Of a stretch of 64,000 nt of DNA, positions 40,897 through 49,153 are shown one piece after another. Origin of the DNA: an uncultured Acidobacteriia bacterium. Its GTDB lineage: Bacteria; Acidobacteriota; Terriglobia; Bryobacterales; Bryobacteraceae. Under the pieces are notes generated by a model. The model worked only from the letters and a program-made list of their open reading frames with translations, was not told where the DNA came from and searched no databases. The stretch is taken from NCBI GenBank assembly GCA_903828455.1, contig CAIKMJ010000069.1, positions 1 through 64,000 on the forward strand, read 5' to 3'. Numbering within the stretch: position 1 is the first letter of the stretch; each line of letters begins with the position of its first letter. Made by a program: the position numbers and the translations under genes.

Positions 40897-41586
40897 TTAT
40901 GGCGCAATGGCGTAGGTGGCGATGAGCGCGCTCCAGCCGTCGGTGTTCGCGCCGGTCTTCGCAGCCGCATATGCGCCGGTGGAGGAGACGATCCGGTAGC
41001 CGTTTTCGACGCCGCCGGTATCGCCCGAGGAGGTGAACTGTCCGCCGGATTTGAACCCGTCGCTCCAGACGCCCGACGCGGTGTCGTTGCTGGCGTAGCC
41101 GATGGCCGCCCACAGAAACTCATTGGCTTTGGCCGTGATCGGGGTGGATCCCGATGACGGATTGGGGCCGGAGCCTTGCGCGGCAGCGGTCTTGTCGAGC
41201 GCGGAAGGGGCGAGGTTTGTGACCGAGGAGGCGTTAATCGAAAGGTCGCCCACGGTGTGGCTGGCGACGATGTCGCCGGTGCCGCCGCTGGCAATGTAAA
41301 GCGAAAAGCTCTTCGTATAACAGCCGCATTTCCCGTTGGACGAGGCAACATCCTGATGCAGGGCGATTCCGTTCCAGGTGACCGTGGCGTCGTCGCCTTC
41401 GTCATTGGTGGAGACCAGGAGGGTGTCGCCGGCCTTCAGGGTGACGCCGGATATGGTGAGGCTGCGGACGTCTTCATCGCCGGTTGTGCCGAGGGGGGTC
41501 ACAACGGGCGTCCGGGAAACCTGGCCAATTGCCAGGGGAATGCACAGGCCCGTGATGAGCAGTAGTCTGAGGTAGTGCCGTCGCAT
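40897..41586 (-). CDS. Exported hypothetical protein
   Basis: A 229-residue protein. GGAGG lies 4 bases before the ATG, and a signal peptide (RLLLITGLCIPLAIGQ) is clear. The mature part is rich in Thr, Ser, Gly and Ala, with regular beta-type patterns (GDTLLVSTNDEGDDATVTWN) and a single CGC pair near residue 88. It looks like a secreted beta-sandwich, but I recognise no family. It is likely in the same transcription direction as the exported DinB protein. Confidence 0.72.
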   Translation of the reverse strand: MRRHYLRLLLITGLCIPLAIGQVSRTPVVTPLGTTGDEDVRSLTISGVTLKAGDTLLVSTNDEGDDATVTWNGIALHQDVASSNGKCGCYTKSFSLYIASGGTGDIVASHTVGDLSINASSVTNLAPSALDKTAAAQGSGPNPSSGSTPITAKANEFLWAAIGYASNDTASGVWSDGFKSGGQFTSSGDTGGVENGYRIVSSTGAYAAAKTGANTDGWSALIATYAIAP

Positions 41587-42078
41587 AATTCCTCCCTTTG
41601 CCGGGTCGTTCGTACTGGTTGGCGGTGATCGTGTTGCTGGCGGCGATGGACCGGACGCGTTCAGCAGTCGACGGGTTCAATTGGAACATCCGGATCTGAA
41701 GGATGCCTGAATGCGGGCCTGCCGAATTTTATCGAAGACCGGGCCGGGGGGTGATTTTGCCGGGGGCCCGGGTTTGGCAGGTACGGGGGCTGCGGCGCGT
41801 CGGGGATCATCGACACGAGTCTAATTCATTGCTATATGTTGCGGGCGGTGGACGGGAGGATGAGGTGCGGGGCCAGGAATGAATCGGGGCCGCGACGATC
41901 GGATGGAAGCGTTCTGCGGTTTGAGGCACCTGCTTTTGGTGCAGGTGTTGTCCAAACGACGAGCGATGTTGAGCGCTGCCAACCGAAGCGCATTTCGCAG
42001 CGGCGGGCGTTCGCTGCAAGAATAACGAGAGGCTTCTCAAGCTTCAGCGCGAAATCGCCTGAATTTCGGTGAATTTAT
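41587..42078. other. 490-bp region without a recognised gene
   Basis: Short open frames on both strands show no recognisable product. The only clear structure is a hairpin, CACCTGC/GCAGGTG around 41928-41947. The region borders tRNA-Pro(TGG), but I see no integrase or direct repeat of the tRNA end. Confidence 0.5.
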
Positions 42079-42155
42079 TGGTCGGGGCGGCCAGATTTGA
42101 ACCGGCGACCCCCTGCGCCCAAGGCAGGTGCGCTACCAGGCTGCGCTACGCCCCG
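42079..42155 (-). tRNA. tRNA-Pro (anticodon TGG)
   Basis: A 77-nt cloverleaf on the minus strand. Acceptor CGGGGCG pairs with CGCCCCG, the D-arm contains TAGCGCAGCCTGG, the anticodon loop CTTGGGC gives TGG, the T-arm has GGTTCAAATC, and CCA is encoded. Confidence 0.97.
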
Positions 42156-42365
42156 ACATTCGCTGGTTCTTTGATTTTAGACCACTTCGTGCGTTTGCGA
42201 TACGGGAGTTGCGGAGCGGGGCGATTCGGCGGGAAGCGCTGCCGTCGGGATCCGGGTACCGGTACAACGATAGTTGAATAGCCGGGTATAACTTTATAGG
42301 ATCAAACCGGCACCTAAAGCTGCATGGATTGCGCAAGCAGGTGCGTGGATCGAGAGGGAGTCGGT

Positions 42366-42902
42366 ATGGGAATCGCGCTGCCGGTAGTGTTCGCGCTGCT
42401 GGGGATGGCAGTGATCGGGAAGGCGCTGGTGGTTGCGGCGCCGCCGCAATGGCTGACCGGGGAATTCATCTTGCTGCTGGCGTTCTGCGCGCTGGTGCGG
42501 GAGTGCTGGAGATTCATCACGCTGCCGCGGATGGCGGTGCGGGCGGGCGATCCGCTGGCGGGGCCGGGCGCGATGTCCGCTGCGATGTCAGCTGCGATGT
42601 CAGCTGCGATGCCGGCGGGTGCAGCGGCCGGCGCGGGCGGTACGCAGCGGCGACTGTGCGCGGCGGACGTATTCGGGCGGGCTTCGGCGAACGCGGAGAC
42701 GGCGGAACGGGCAGCAAGGCAGCGCGTCACCGACGAGATTCGACCCGGACAGACGGTGGAGCAGATCGCGCAGGAGATGATTGCGCGCTCCTTCCGCGAG
42801 CTTTCGATGCAGTACCATCCGGACCGCGGAGGCGATGTGGAAGTTATGATGCGCCTGAATGCGGCGCGCGACCTGATGCTGCGCTCTATTCGCAAACGTT
42901 GA
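42366..42902 (+). CDS. Membrane-anchored J-domain protein
   Basis: A 178-residue protein. GGGAG lies 5 bases before the ATG at 42366. Two hydrophobic segments (ALPVVFALLGMAVIGKALVV and GEFILLLAFCALV) precede a low-complexity AMSA linker and a C-terminal J-domain with SFRELSMQYHPDRGGD, including the essential HPD. J-domains at the C-terminus of membrane proteins recruit DnaK to the membrane. The client is unknown. The 12-bp repeat GATGTCAGCTGC (42572-42612) encodes the AMSA linker. Confidence 0.82.
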   Translation: MGIALPVVFALLGMAVIGKALVVAAPPQWLTGEFILLLAFCALVRECWRFITLPRMAVRAGDPLAGPGAMSAAMSAAMSAAMPAGAAAGAGGTQRRLCAADVFGRASANAETAERAARQRVTDEIRPGQTVEQIAQEMIARSFRELSMQYHPDRGGDVEVMMRLNAARDLMLRSIRKR

Positions 42903-42929
42903 GGCGCGGCGGGGTCCCGGACGGCGGGC

Positions 42930-43514
42930 TCAGCGCAGGGGCGTGACCCATTCGGCGTCGAGCTGAGCGGCGACCGAACGCTGGAGCAGCGTGACGGAGA
43001 CGACGATGCGGCAATCCTTCTCAAAACGTTCCAGATAGCCTTCGAGCCCCGTCAGCGGGCCGCGCACGACGCGCACGCGTTCCCCGACGTGCAGAAAGGC
43101 GCGGGGGAAGAGCGGTTCGCCGGAGTTCACCATGGTGCGCAACGCGGCGATTTCGGCTTCCACAAGCGGCACCGGTTTGCCGCCAAAATTGACCGCTTCG
43201 ATGACGCCGGGGGTCTTCAGGACGGGAAGCCAGTTATTGGCATCAAAGCGAGTGAACACGTAGCCGGGGAAGAGGACTTTTTCGGTCCACTTGACGCGGT
43301 CCGACCAGTAGGTACGGCAGCGATAGGTGGGCAGGAATCCTTCATGGCCCGTCAGGCGCAGATAATCGGCGGCCTTTTTCTCGAAATTGGCGCGGACCCG
43401 CAGGGCGAACCAGGGCCAGGCGGTCGCGGAATCGGTCAGAATCGGGGGGGACAGAGCGCGCGCTGCGTCAACTTGAACCAATGGTTCAGCTTCGGAGCTG
43501 CGAACTTCACGCAT
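42930..43514 (-). CDS. NusG/RfaH-like specialised transcription elongation factor
   Basis: A 194-residue NusG paralog. The NGN domain (about 40-135) shows WFALRVRANFEKKAADYL and LFPGYVFTRFD, and the C-terminal KOW domain has HVGERVRVVRGPLTGLEGYL. An N-terminal extension of about 35 residues distinguishes it from housekeeping NusG. UpxY- and LoaP-like relatives suppress termination in polysaccharide or secondary-metabolite operons. It is divergent from the UDP-xylose synthase gene, which supports a role in surface polysaccharide expression, but its target operon is not visible here. Confidence 0.9.
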   Translation of the reverse strand: MREVRSSEAEPLVQVDAARALSPPILTDSATAWPWFALRVRANFEKKAADYLRLTGHEGFLPTYRCRTYWSDRVKWTEKVLFPGYVFTRFDANNWLPVLKTPGVIEAVNFGGKPVPLVEAEIAALRTMVNSGEPLFPRAFLHVGERVRVVRGPLTGLEGYLERFEKDCRIVVSVTLLQRSVAAQLDAEWVTPLR

Positions 43515-43570
43515 ATGCGGCCTCGAACATTCCACTGCACGTTTGGTGCAAAATATCTCCGGTCAAATAA

Positions 43571-43674
43571 CGCAACTACGCATAACGCAGCCACGCATAA
43601 CGCAGCTCCGCATAACGCAACAACGCATCACGCAGCTCCGCATAACGCAACTCCGCCTAACACAACTACGCAGG
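43571..43674. repeat. 15-bp tandem repeat, seven copies
   Basis: Units of the form CGCAGCTCCGCATAA start every 15 bp from 43571 to 43661, with changes mainly at positions 5-8. The tract lies 57 bp from the start codon of the NusG-like gene, in its leader or promoter region. There are no spacers, so it is not a CRISPR array. Confidence 0.93.
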
Positions 43675-43773
43675 TTCGATTTTAGCGCACGGAGAGCAGG
43701 CGGGAAATTCACCTCGGCAGGCGCGGGGAGGGACCCGGTCCGCCGCGGGGCATGGGGTGGACCGGGTGGCGGG

Positions 43774-43803
43774 TTGAGCGGTGCCCGAAGATGCTGGTAT
43801 AGT
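43774..43803 (+). promoter_or_regulatory. Predicted sigma-70 promoter of the UDP-xylose synthase gene
   Basis: TTGAGC (-35) and TATAGT (-10, 43798-43803) are separated by 18 bp. The expected start near 43810 gives a leader of about 64 bases to the ATG at 43874 and argues against the in-frame GTG at 43781. Confidence 0.55.
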
Positions 43804-43873
43804 CGAAGATCTCGCTGCGCACTCGGGCGGTGTTCCGGCGCTCGCAGGCCGGGCAGGACAGGTTTCCACGTCA

Positions 43874-44836
43874 ATGACTCAAACGAAACGGGTTCTTGTA
43901 ACAGGCGGGGCCGGATTTCTCGGCAGCCATCTTTGCGACCGGCTGATTGCGTCGGGCTGCGAGGTGATTTGCCTCGACAACTTCTTTACCGGCTCGAAGC
44001 GCAATATCGCGCATCTGCTGGCAAATCCCGCATTTGAGATTAAGCGGCACGATCTGGTGGATCCGATTCTGCTCGAAGTGGATCAGATCTACAACCTGGC
44101 GTGTCCGGCGTCGCCGGTGCACTACCAGTACAATCCGGTCAAAACGGTGAAGACCAGCGTGATGGGCATGATCAACATGCTGGGGCTGGCGAAGCGGGTG
44201 CGGGCGAGGATTCTGCAGGCTTCGACGTCGGAGGTTTACGGCGATCCGGTGCAGCATCCGCAGAAGGAAACGTACTGGGGGAATGTGAATCCGATCGGGC
44301 CGCGCAGTTGCTACGACGAGAGCAAGCGGGTGGCCGAGACGCTGATGATGGACTACCACCGGCAGAACGCGGTGGACATCCGGATCGCGCGCATCTTCAA
44401 TACTTACGGGCCGCGCATGGCGGTGAACGACGGCCGGGTGGTGAGTAACTTCATCGTACAGGCGCTGCGGGGGGAGCCGATTACGATTTACGGCGACGGT
44501 TCGCAGACGCGCTCGTTCTGCTATGTGAGCGATCTGATCGACGGGCTGATGCGACTGATGAATGCGGAAGGGCTGACGGGGCCGGTGAATATCGGAAATC
44601 CTGGCGAGTTCACGATTCGCGAACTGGCGGAGCTGACGATTTCGCTGACGGGATCGGCATCGAAGATTGTGCAGCGGCCGCTGCCGCAGGACGACCCGGT
44701 GCAGAGGCAGCCGGACATTACACTGGCGCAGGAAAAGCTGGGCTGGCAGCCGCGGGTGGCGCTCAAGGAAGGGCTGATCGAGACGATCGCCTACTTCGAA
44801 AAGACGCTTTCCGGCGAAATTGTTCAGCCGGCATAG
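43874..44836 (+). CDS. UDP-glucuronate decarboxylase (UDP-xylose synthase)
   Basis: A 320-residue NAD-dependent short-chain enzyme that converts UDP-glucuronate to UDP-xylose with loss of CO2. The NAD-binding loop [11 protein letters not shown] is at residue 10, the catalytic YDESK sits in [11 protein letters not shown], and the family blocks [12 protein letters not shown] and [10 protein letters not shown] separate it from generic epimerases. Its substrate can be made by the convergent Ugd next door, so the two genes form a complete UDP-glucose to UDP-xylose route. Confidence 0.92.
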   Translation: MTQTKRVLVTGGAGFLGSHLCDRLIASGCEVICLDNFFTGSKRNIAHLLANPAFEIKRHDLVDPILLEVDQIYNLACPASPVHYQYNPVKTVKTSVMGMINMLGLAKRVRARILQASTSEVYGDPVQHPQKETYWGNVNPIGPRSCYDESKRVAETLMMDYHRQNAVDIRIARIFNTYGPRMAVNDGRVVSNFIVQALRGEPITIYGDGSQTRSFCYVSDLIDGLMRLMNAEGLTGPVNIGNPGEFTIRELAELTISLTGSASKIVQRPLPQDDPVQRQPDITLAQEKLGWQPRVALKEGLIETIAYFEKTLSGEIVQPA

Positions 44837-44872
44837 CGGCTGTTACGGCACCCGGCTCACGGCGTTTCGCGC

Positions 44873-46225
44873 TTAGGTTCCAAAACTACAGTAGGTGAAG
44901 CCCGCCTTTTCCAGCTGCGGCCGGGAGAGGAAGTTGCGGCCGTCCAGAATCAGCCGCTTGCGCATGGAGCCGGCGATTTCGGCGAGCGGAAGGTCGCGGT
45001 ACTGCTGCCAGTCGGTCACCAGAACGAGCGCGTCGGCGTCGCGGGCGACATCGGCGGCGCTGTCGCAGAGCGTAATTTTGAGATCGGGATGCTCGGCGCG
45101 GAAGCGTTCCATGGCGACAGGGTCGTGTGCGCGAATGCGGCAGTCGCATTCGATGAGCTTCCGGATGATTGACACGGACGGGGCGTCGCGTAAATCGTCG
45201 GTATCGGGTTTGAAAGCGAGGCCGAGCAGGCCGACGGTGCGGCCTTTGAGAATCTTGAGCTCCTGCAGGAGCTTTTCGACGACGCGGTCGCGCTGACGCT
45301 GGTTGACGTCGCGGGCGGCCTTGACGATCTGCATCGGCAGGGCGTATTCGGAAGCGGTGGAGATGAGCGCGGCGGTGTCTTTGCCGAAGCAGGATCCGCC
45401 CCAGCCGAGCCCGGCCTGGAGGAAGCGGGTTCCGATGCGGGCATCGAGGCCGATGCCGCGGGCCACCTGCGAAATATCGGCGCCCACCTTTTCGGCGAGA
45501 TGGCCGATTTCATTGATGTAGCTGATCTTCAGGGCCAGAAAGGCGTTGGCGGCGTACTTGATGAGTTCGGCCGAAGCGAGGTCGGTGGCGATCAGCGGAA
45601 CGGCGGCGAGCGAGGCGGGGCGCGGCAGGTTGGCGGGCGGGGTGAAGGATTGCTCCAGCACGGGGCGATACAGCCGGTAGAGGGTGTCGAGCGCGCGGGG
45701 CTCATCCGAGCCGATGACGACACGGTCGGGATAAAGGGTGTCGAAGATGGCGGTGCCTTCGCGGAGAAATTCCGGGTTGGAGGCGACGGCGAAGTGCTTC
45801 TTCTGGCCGCTCTCTTCGAGGGCGCCGCGGACGAGGGATTCGACCCAGTTGCCGCTGCCGATGGGGACGGTGGATTTGTTGACGATGACGGCGTGGTCGG
45901 CGAGATAGCGGCCCGCGGCTTCGACGGCCTGGCGGAGGTAGCTGAGGTCGGGATTGCCGCCCGGGAGCGGAGGGGTGCCGACGGCGATGAAGATGACTTC
46001 GGCGCCGGAGATGGCTTCCTCGTGCGAGGTCGAGAAGTGCAGCTGCGGCATGACGTCGCGCAGCAGTTCCTCGAGCAGAGGCTCGTAGATGGGCGACTTG
46101 CCCGCGCGCAACAGGGCGATCTTGGCGGCGTCGGTGTCGAGGCAGGTGACTTCATGGCCCAGCCAGGCGAGGCAGACACCGGTAGTCAGCCCGACATAGC
46201 CGGTTCCGATAATGGAAACTTTCAC
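44873..46225 (-). CDS. ugd: UDP-glucose 6-dehydrogenase
   Basis: Ugd oxidises UDP-glucose twice to UDP-glucuronate. The 450-residue protein has the N-terminal Rossmann fold (VSIIGTGYVGLTTGVCLA), a central helical domain, and the catalytic cysteine in GWGGSCFGKDTAAL. The C-terminal UDP-binding domain contains VGLLGLAFKPDTDDLRDAPS. The length and motifs are normal. It converges with the decarboxylase gene 36 bp away; no terminator hairpin is obvious between them. Confidence 0.96.
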   Translation of the reverse strand: MKVSIIGTGYVGLTTGVCLAWLGHEVTCLDTDAAKIALLRAGKSPIYEPLLEELLRDVMPQLHFSTSHEEAISGAEVIFIAVGTPPLPGGNPDLSYLRQAVEAAGRYLADHAVIVNKSTVPIGSGNWVESLVRGALEESGQKKHFAVASNPEFLREGTAIFDTLYPDRVVIGSDEPRALDTLYRLYRPVLEQSFTPPANLPRPASLAAVPLIATDLASAELIKYAANAFLALKISYINEIGHLAEKVGADISQVARGIGLDARIGTRFLQAGLGWGGSCFGKDTAALISTASEYALPMQIVKAARDVNQRQRDRVVEKLLQELKILKGRTVGLLGLAFKPDTDDLRDAPSVSIIRKLIECDCRIRAHDPVAMERFRAEHPDLKITLCDSAADVARDADALVLVTDWQQYRDLPLAEIAGSMRKRLILDGRNFLSRPQLEKAGFTYCSFGT

Positions 46226-46380
46226 GATTCTTTCAGCCCTTTCCGGAAGACAAAAGTGCGAGGGAATGCGATACGGCCAACGCTCAGGTTAGCATCCACG
46301 GCGAGCCGGCGAACACGGCAGGAAGCGGCGCGGGGAAGAAGCATACGGGGCGGTGTGAGGGCGTTGGCAGAGGATGGCGC

Positions 46381-46418
46381 AAACAAAAATCGCGTCTGAC
46401 TTCACGCCAGACGCGATT
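46381..46418 (-). terminator. Intrinsic terminator of the Cys-rich exported protein gene
   Basis: An 11-bp perfect stem, AATCGCGTCTG (46388-46398) with CAGACGCGATT (46408-46418), is followed on the minus strand by TTTTTGTTT. It starts 24 bases past the stop codon of the upstream gene. Confidence 0.88.
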
Positions 46419-46442
46419 CAAAAGATTCGAATCGATACGCGG

Positions 46443-46760
46443 TTAGAAAAGCGGGCTGGTGTTGGCGACGCAGGTGCAGATGGGCGTACCACCCGGCTTC
46501 GCGGTGTTGTAGCAGTGGCCGGCTTTGCTGTTCACGGTGCAGGTGCTGCCGGCGCTGCACAAAGTGCCGCCAGGCTTGGAGACGCAGGTACCGGTCTGGA
46601 GGAGGCCAGCCTGCTGGAGAAATCCGGGAAAGCCGCCTAATTTTGAGCAGACACCGTAATACTGACTGCGCGCCTGCATGACCGCATAACCACCGGAGGC
46701 TGCGGTGCCGAGAGTAACGACCGAGAAGAGGATCAAGATTACGCGCTTCAGATTTTTCAT
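46443..46760 (-). CDS. Small Cys-rich exported protein
   Basis: A 105-residue protein with an N-terminal signal or anchor (VILILFSVVTLGTAASGGYAV) and seven cysteines in the remaining 70 residues. Two related segments, CVSKPGGTLC and CYNTAKPGGTPIC, suggest an internal repeat stabilised by disulfides. GGAG lies 5 bases before the ATG, and a strong terminator follows, so it appears to be a monocistronic gene. I recognise no family. It sits between ugd and a PEP-CTERM gene. Confidence 0.72.
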   Translation of the reverse strand: MKNLKRVILILFSVVTLGTAASGGYAVMQARSQYYGVCSKLGGFPGFLQQAGLLQTGTCVSKPGGTLCSAGSTCTVNSKAGHCYNTAKPGGTPICTCVANTSPLF

Positions 46761-46849
46761 GCTGTCTCCGAATTTAAGCTCGTTTTACTATCTATCACCA
46801 CAATACATCATAATCCGGCGTCACAACAGTCCCTGAAGACTCCCTGGGA

Positions 46850-47596
46850 CTACCGGGACTGACTGGCTTTCTTCTTCATGCCGACCAGCAGAGCCAGTCC
46901 GCCGATGGCAAACATGTAGGTGGACGGTTCCGGCGCGGGCACGAAAGTGACGAGATAGTCATGCTGCAGGAGCTGACCGCTGGTCGCGTCGGGGGCGTAC
47001 AAGAACTGATCCGGGCCGTTGTAGGTCTGGAAGTAGGCCTGCTCCAGCAGCAGTGACGTGGCCGGGAAACAGCTGATATTGGCCAGATCGATGCCGCAGC
47101 CAACCGTGTAGAGCATGATGTCGATTGCGGGATAACCGGTAGCGGTTGTATTGGTTTCCGGCGATGCGACCCATTCTACGACCTGCGTCCAGTTGGCTGT
47201 ATTCGAATCCTGCGTGCCGTAAATGTTGTACCCGACGCCACCGCCGCCGTTTTGTGACACGTCAGCAGCGCAGGTGGTGGGATTGAAGCACTGGGTGACG
47301 TTCTGGATATTGGAATTACCCTGCTGCAGCGGGTCTTCGAGAACAATGAAACCGGAACTGACGCTCGTGTAACCGTTCGCAGTCGGGCCGAGGGTGTCCG
47401 CCGGAAGTTGTACAGTCACGACCGGGCTCCAGTCTCCGGCTGAGGTTGAGGGGTAGAGAAAACAACTGAAACCGGCAAGGGGCGAAACGATGTTTCCGTA
47501 ACTGTTGTCGGCACAGCTCGAAACCGGAATCAGGCTTGCGTCAAGGGACAGCGCACTAAAAAGTACCAAGCTCGCAGCTAAACATAATTTATGCAT
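46850..47596 (-). CDS. PEP-CTERM sorting domain protein (first)
   Basis: A 248-residue exported protein. After the signal peptide (LAASLVLFSALSLDASL) comes a Thr/Ser/Asn-rich beta-type body and a C-terminal sorting signal: PAPEPSTYMFAIGGLALLVGMKKKASQSR in outline (PEP motif, membrane helix, basic tail, last 29 residues). Exosortase is expected to process it, but no exosortase gene lies in the window. The body shows GFIVLEDP and WTQVVEW blocks also found in the second PEP-CTERM protein, so they are paralogs. Its promoter region shares a leader motif with that gene. Confidence 0.9.
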   Translation of the reverse strand: MHKLCLAASLVLFSALSLDASLIPVSSCADNSYGNIVSPLAGFSCFLYPSTSAGDWSPVVTVQLPADTLGPTANGYTSVSSGFIVLEDPLQQGNSNIQNVTQCFNPTTCAADVSQNGGGGVGYNIYGTQDSNTANWTQVVEWVASPETNTTATGYPAIDIMLYTVGCGIDLANISCFPATSLLLEQAYFQTYNGPDQFLYAPDATSGQLLQHDYLVTFVPAPEPSTYMFAIGGLALLVGMKKKASQSR

Positions 47597-47599
47597 CCT

Positions 47600-47662
47600 A
47601 GTACCACTTCCTCCGGAGTTAACAGTATAGCACTAACTTTTGGTTACTGCTCAAGTGGTACT
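47600..47662 (-). promoter_or_regulatory. Promoter region of the first PEP-CTERM gene with a 10-bp inverted repeat
   Basis: On the minus strand, TATACT (47624-47629) is a -10 element, and TTGAGC (47649-47654) is a possible -35 at 19 bp. Perfect inverted arms AGTACCACTT (47600-47609) and AAGTGGTACT (47653-47662) flank the promoter core. GGAGG lies 13 bases before the ATG, an unusually long spacing. Confidence 0.45.
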
Positions 47663-47849
47663 TGGACGTAGCGAGACCCGATTTTGCCGGGTACGTGTGT
47701 TTCGCCACAATTGTTTCGAACGCTGAATTTCGGGCAGACCGAAGGTTGCCAGTGAGGGGGAAGGAAGCTGCCAAGCCAGCCCCAAACGACGCAACATATC
47801 GTTTATTCTGTGAGGCTTACAGAGATTCTATGCGACTTGCGGAATGAGG

Positions 47850-48428
47850 TTATTTGAACTCGATGCGCAGTTTACCCTTTGGGCCGGAATAGCTCAGGGT
47901 CAGATTCTTCGGCTTTTCCTTCTCCAGCGGGAAAAAGAGCAGGCCGGAGAAGGACTCCGCGGTGGTCTTCTCGGGCAGGATCTTAACGCGAAGTGTGTCT
48001 TCCAGCGACTTTGCGGCCGGGTCGAGGCCCTGAGTGCGGAGCTGGACGTCGGTACCCGTGATCGGGCGGGGCTCGCCTGGCCCACTACGATTGCCGTACT
48101 TCCGGGCAACAACCAGTTCGCCGGCACCGACGATCTGGCTGGCGACCAGCGGACCGGTGTGCTCGCCGGAGGCCTGGGAACGGAGGATGAAATCGTTGAG
48201 GCTGAAAACGATCGGCTCGGAGCGCTTTGGGGCAATCGTCACTTCGACGGCAACATAGTGGTCGCCGAGGTCAGACCCCACGGCGTCGCGCAGATGGACG
48301 GCATCGAGAACAGTGGCACTGATGCGCAGGGCATCGTTTTCCGCGCTGCCGGCGACGAGCCGCTTGTCCGCCGCGGGGAGCAGGACCGTTCCCGCCAGCA
48401 GCAGAATCGAAACCGCAACGGCTCTCAT
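47850..48428 (-). CDS. Exported hypothetical protein
   Basis: A 192-residue protein with a signal peptide (VAVSILLLAGTVLLPAAD). The mature part is beta-rich (LRISATVLDAVHLRD, YVAVEVTIAPKRSEPIVFSLNDFILRS) and ends with GKLRIEF, resembling single-domain immunoglobulin-like proteins of DUF4352 type. The resemblance is weak and I give no function. It starts 65 bp after the stop of the second PEP-CTERM gene and may share its transcript. Confidence 0.7.
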   Translation of the reverse strand: MRAVAVSILLLAGTVLLPAADKRLVAGSAENDALRISATVLDAVHLRDAVGSDLGDHYVAVEVTIAPKRSEPIVFSLNDFILRSQASGEHTGPLVASQIVGAGELVVARKYGNRSGPGEPRPITGTDVQLRTQGLDPAAKSLEDTLRVKILPEKTTAESFSGLLFFPLEKEKPKNLTLSYSGPKGKLRIEFK

Positions 48429-48493
48429 GGCAGATATTGAAGCACAGAACGAATCGTGAATGCGGCCGTGCGCCGACGGCCCTTCAGGAAAGG

Positions 48494-49153
48494 TCAGGAC
48501 TGCGGTGCAGCGCCGCGCTGCCTGCCGCGGCGGCGTGCAAGGCCGGCCATAAGGGCGAATCCGCCGATGGCAAAACCGTAAGTTGCAGGTTCGGGCGCCA
48601 CCAGCGTGACGGTGTAGAGGTGATCGATGTTGGCCCCGGGATTCGGGTTGTCGTCGTAATAGTAGTCGGGACTGGTGTAGACGTCGAAATAGGCTGACGC
48701 CATGATCGTGCTGTAGAGGGGGAAACACGAAACATCGGCCGGATTCAATGAATTATTGCAACCGATGGTGTATAAAGTCACCTGCGTTGCGGGCTGATTG
48801 ACGCCGGGCGAAAAGTAGAGGATCTGCGTCCAGTCGGCCTCGTTGGAGTCGGAAGAGCCGTAGAGATTGTGCGAATCGGCGACGATGTTGTTGGCGGCGG
48901 GATCGGCTGTCGGGTCTTCGAGCACAATATAACCGCTCGTCACCACGGTGTTCGGCGGATTCGAATTCCAGCCGGCCGGGAACGGAACGGTCACGACCGC
49001 GTTGCTGGCGTCGCCGTAGAGATTGCATTGAAAACCAAGGCTGGTGGTGGCGGGATCAAAAAACGAGCAGGTGGATGTGGGAATCAGGTCAGCCTGCAGG
49101 GATAACGCGCCGAACAGCAGGGCAATGCCGATTAGTTTTAGATGCTTTAGCAT
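48494..49153 (-). CDS. PEP-CTERM sorting domain protein (second)
   Basis: A 219-residue paralog of the other PEP-CTERM protein, starting at MLKHLKL. A signal peptide (LIGIALLFGALSLQADL) is followed by a body with SGYIVLEDPTADPAANN and WTQILYFSP, and a C-terminal signal APEPATYGFAIGGFALMAGL with an Arg-rich tail. Both paralogs have cysteine pairs near TIGC and VSCFP. Both should be exported and anchored or released through an exosortase pathway linked to exopolysaccharide. The frame is open further upstream, but the shared leader motif marks this start. Confidence 0.9.
   Translation of the reverse strand: MLKHLKLIGIALLFGALSLQADLIPTSTCSFFDPATTSLGFQCNLYGDASNAVVTVPFPAGWNSNPPNTVVTSGYIVLEDPTADPAANNIVADSHNLYGSSDSNEADWTQILYFSPGVNQPATQVTLYTIGCNNSLNPADVSCFPLYSTIMASAYFDVYTSPDYYYDDNPNPGANIDHLYTVTLVAPEPATYGFAIGGFALMAGLARRRGRQRGAAPQS

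Larger units (their letters stand above)
43515..43873. other. Divergent regulatory region between the NusG-like gene and the UDP-xylose synthase gene
   Basis: The 359-bp interval holds a seven-copy 15-bp repeat tract (43571-43674), a G-rich stretch (43710-43775) and a good promoter toward the UDP-xylose synthase gene (43774-43803). No gene is recognised. Confidence 0.7.

Noticed and set aside
41836-42072. 78-codon open frame in the gene-poor stretch
   Set aside because: No ribosome binding site, no recognisable motif, and an Arg/Ser-rich composition typical of chance frames in this DNA.
42079-42365. tRNA-Pro as an integration site for a mobile element
   Set aside because: No integrase, no duplicated tRNA 3' end and no phage-like genes are found in the neighbourhood.
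43571-43674. Possible CRISPR array
   Set aside because: The 15-bp units follow each other directly without spacers, and no cas genes are nearby. The same holds for the 18-bp and 34-bp tracts.
43563-43874. Open frame with CVMRS pentapeptide repeats
   Set aside because: It is only the translation of the 15-bp DNA repeats, with no ribosome binding site and no conserved flanking sequence.
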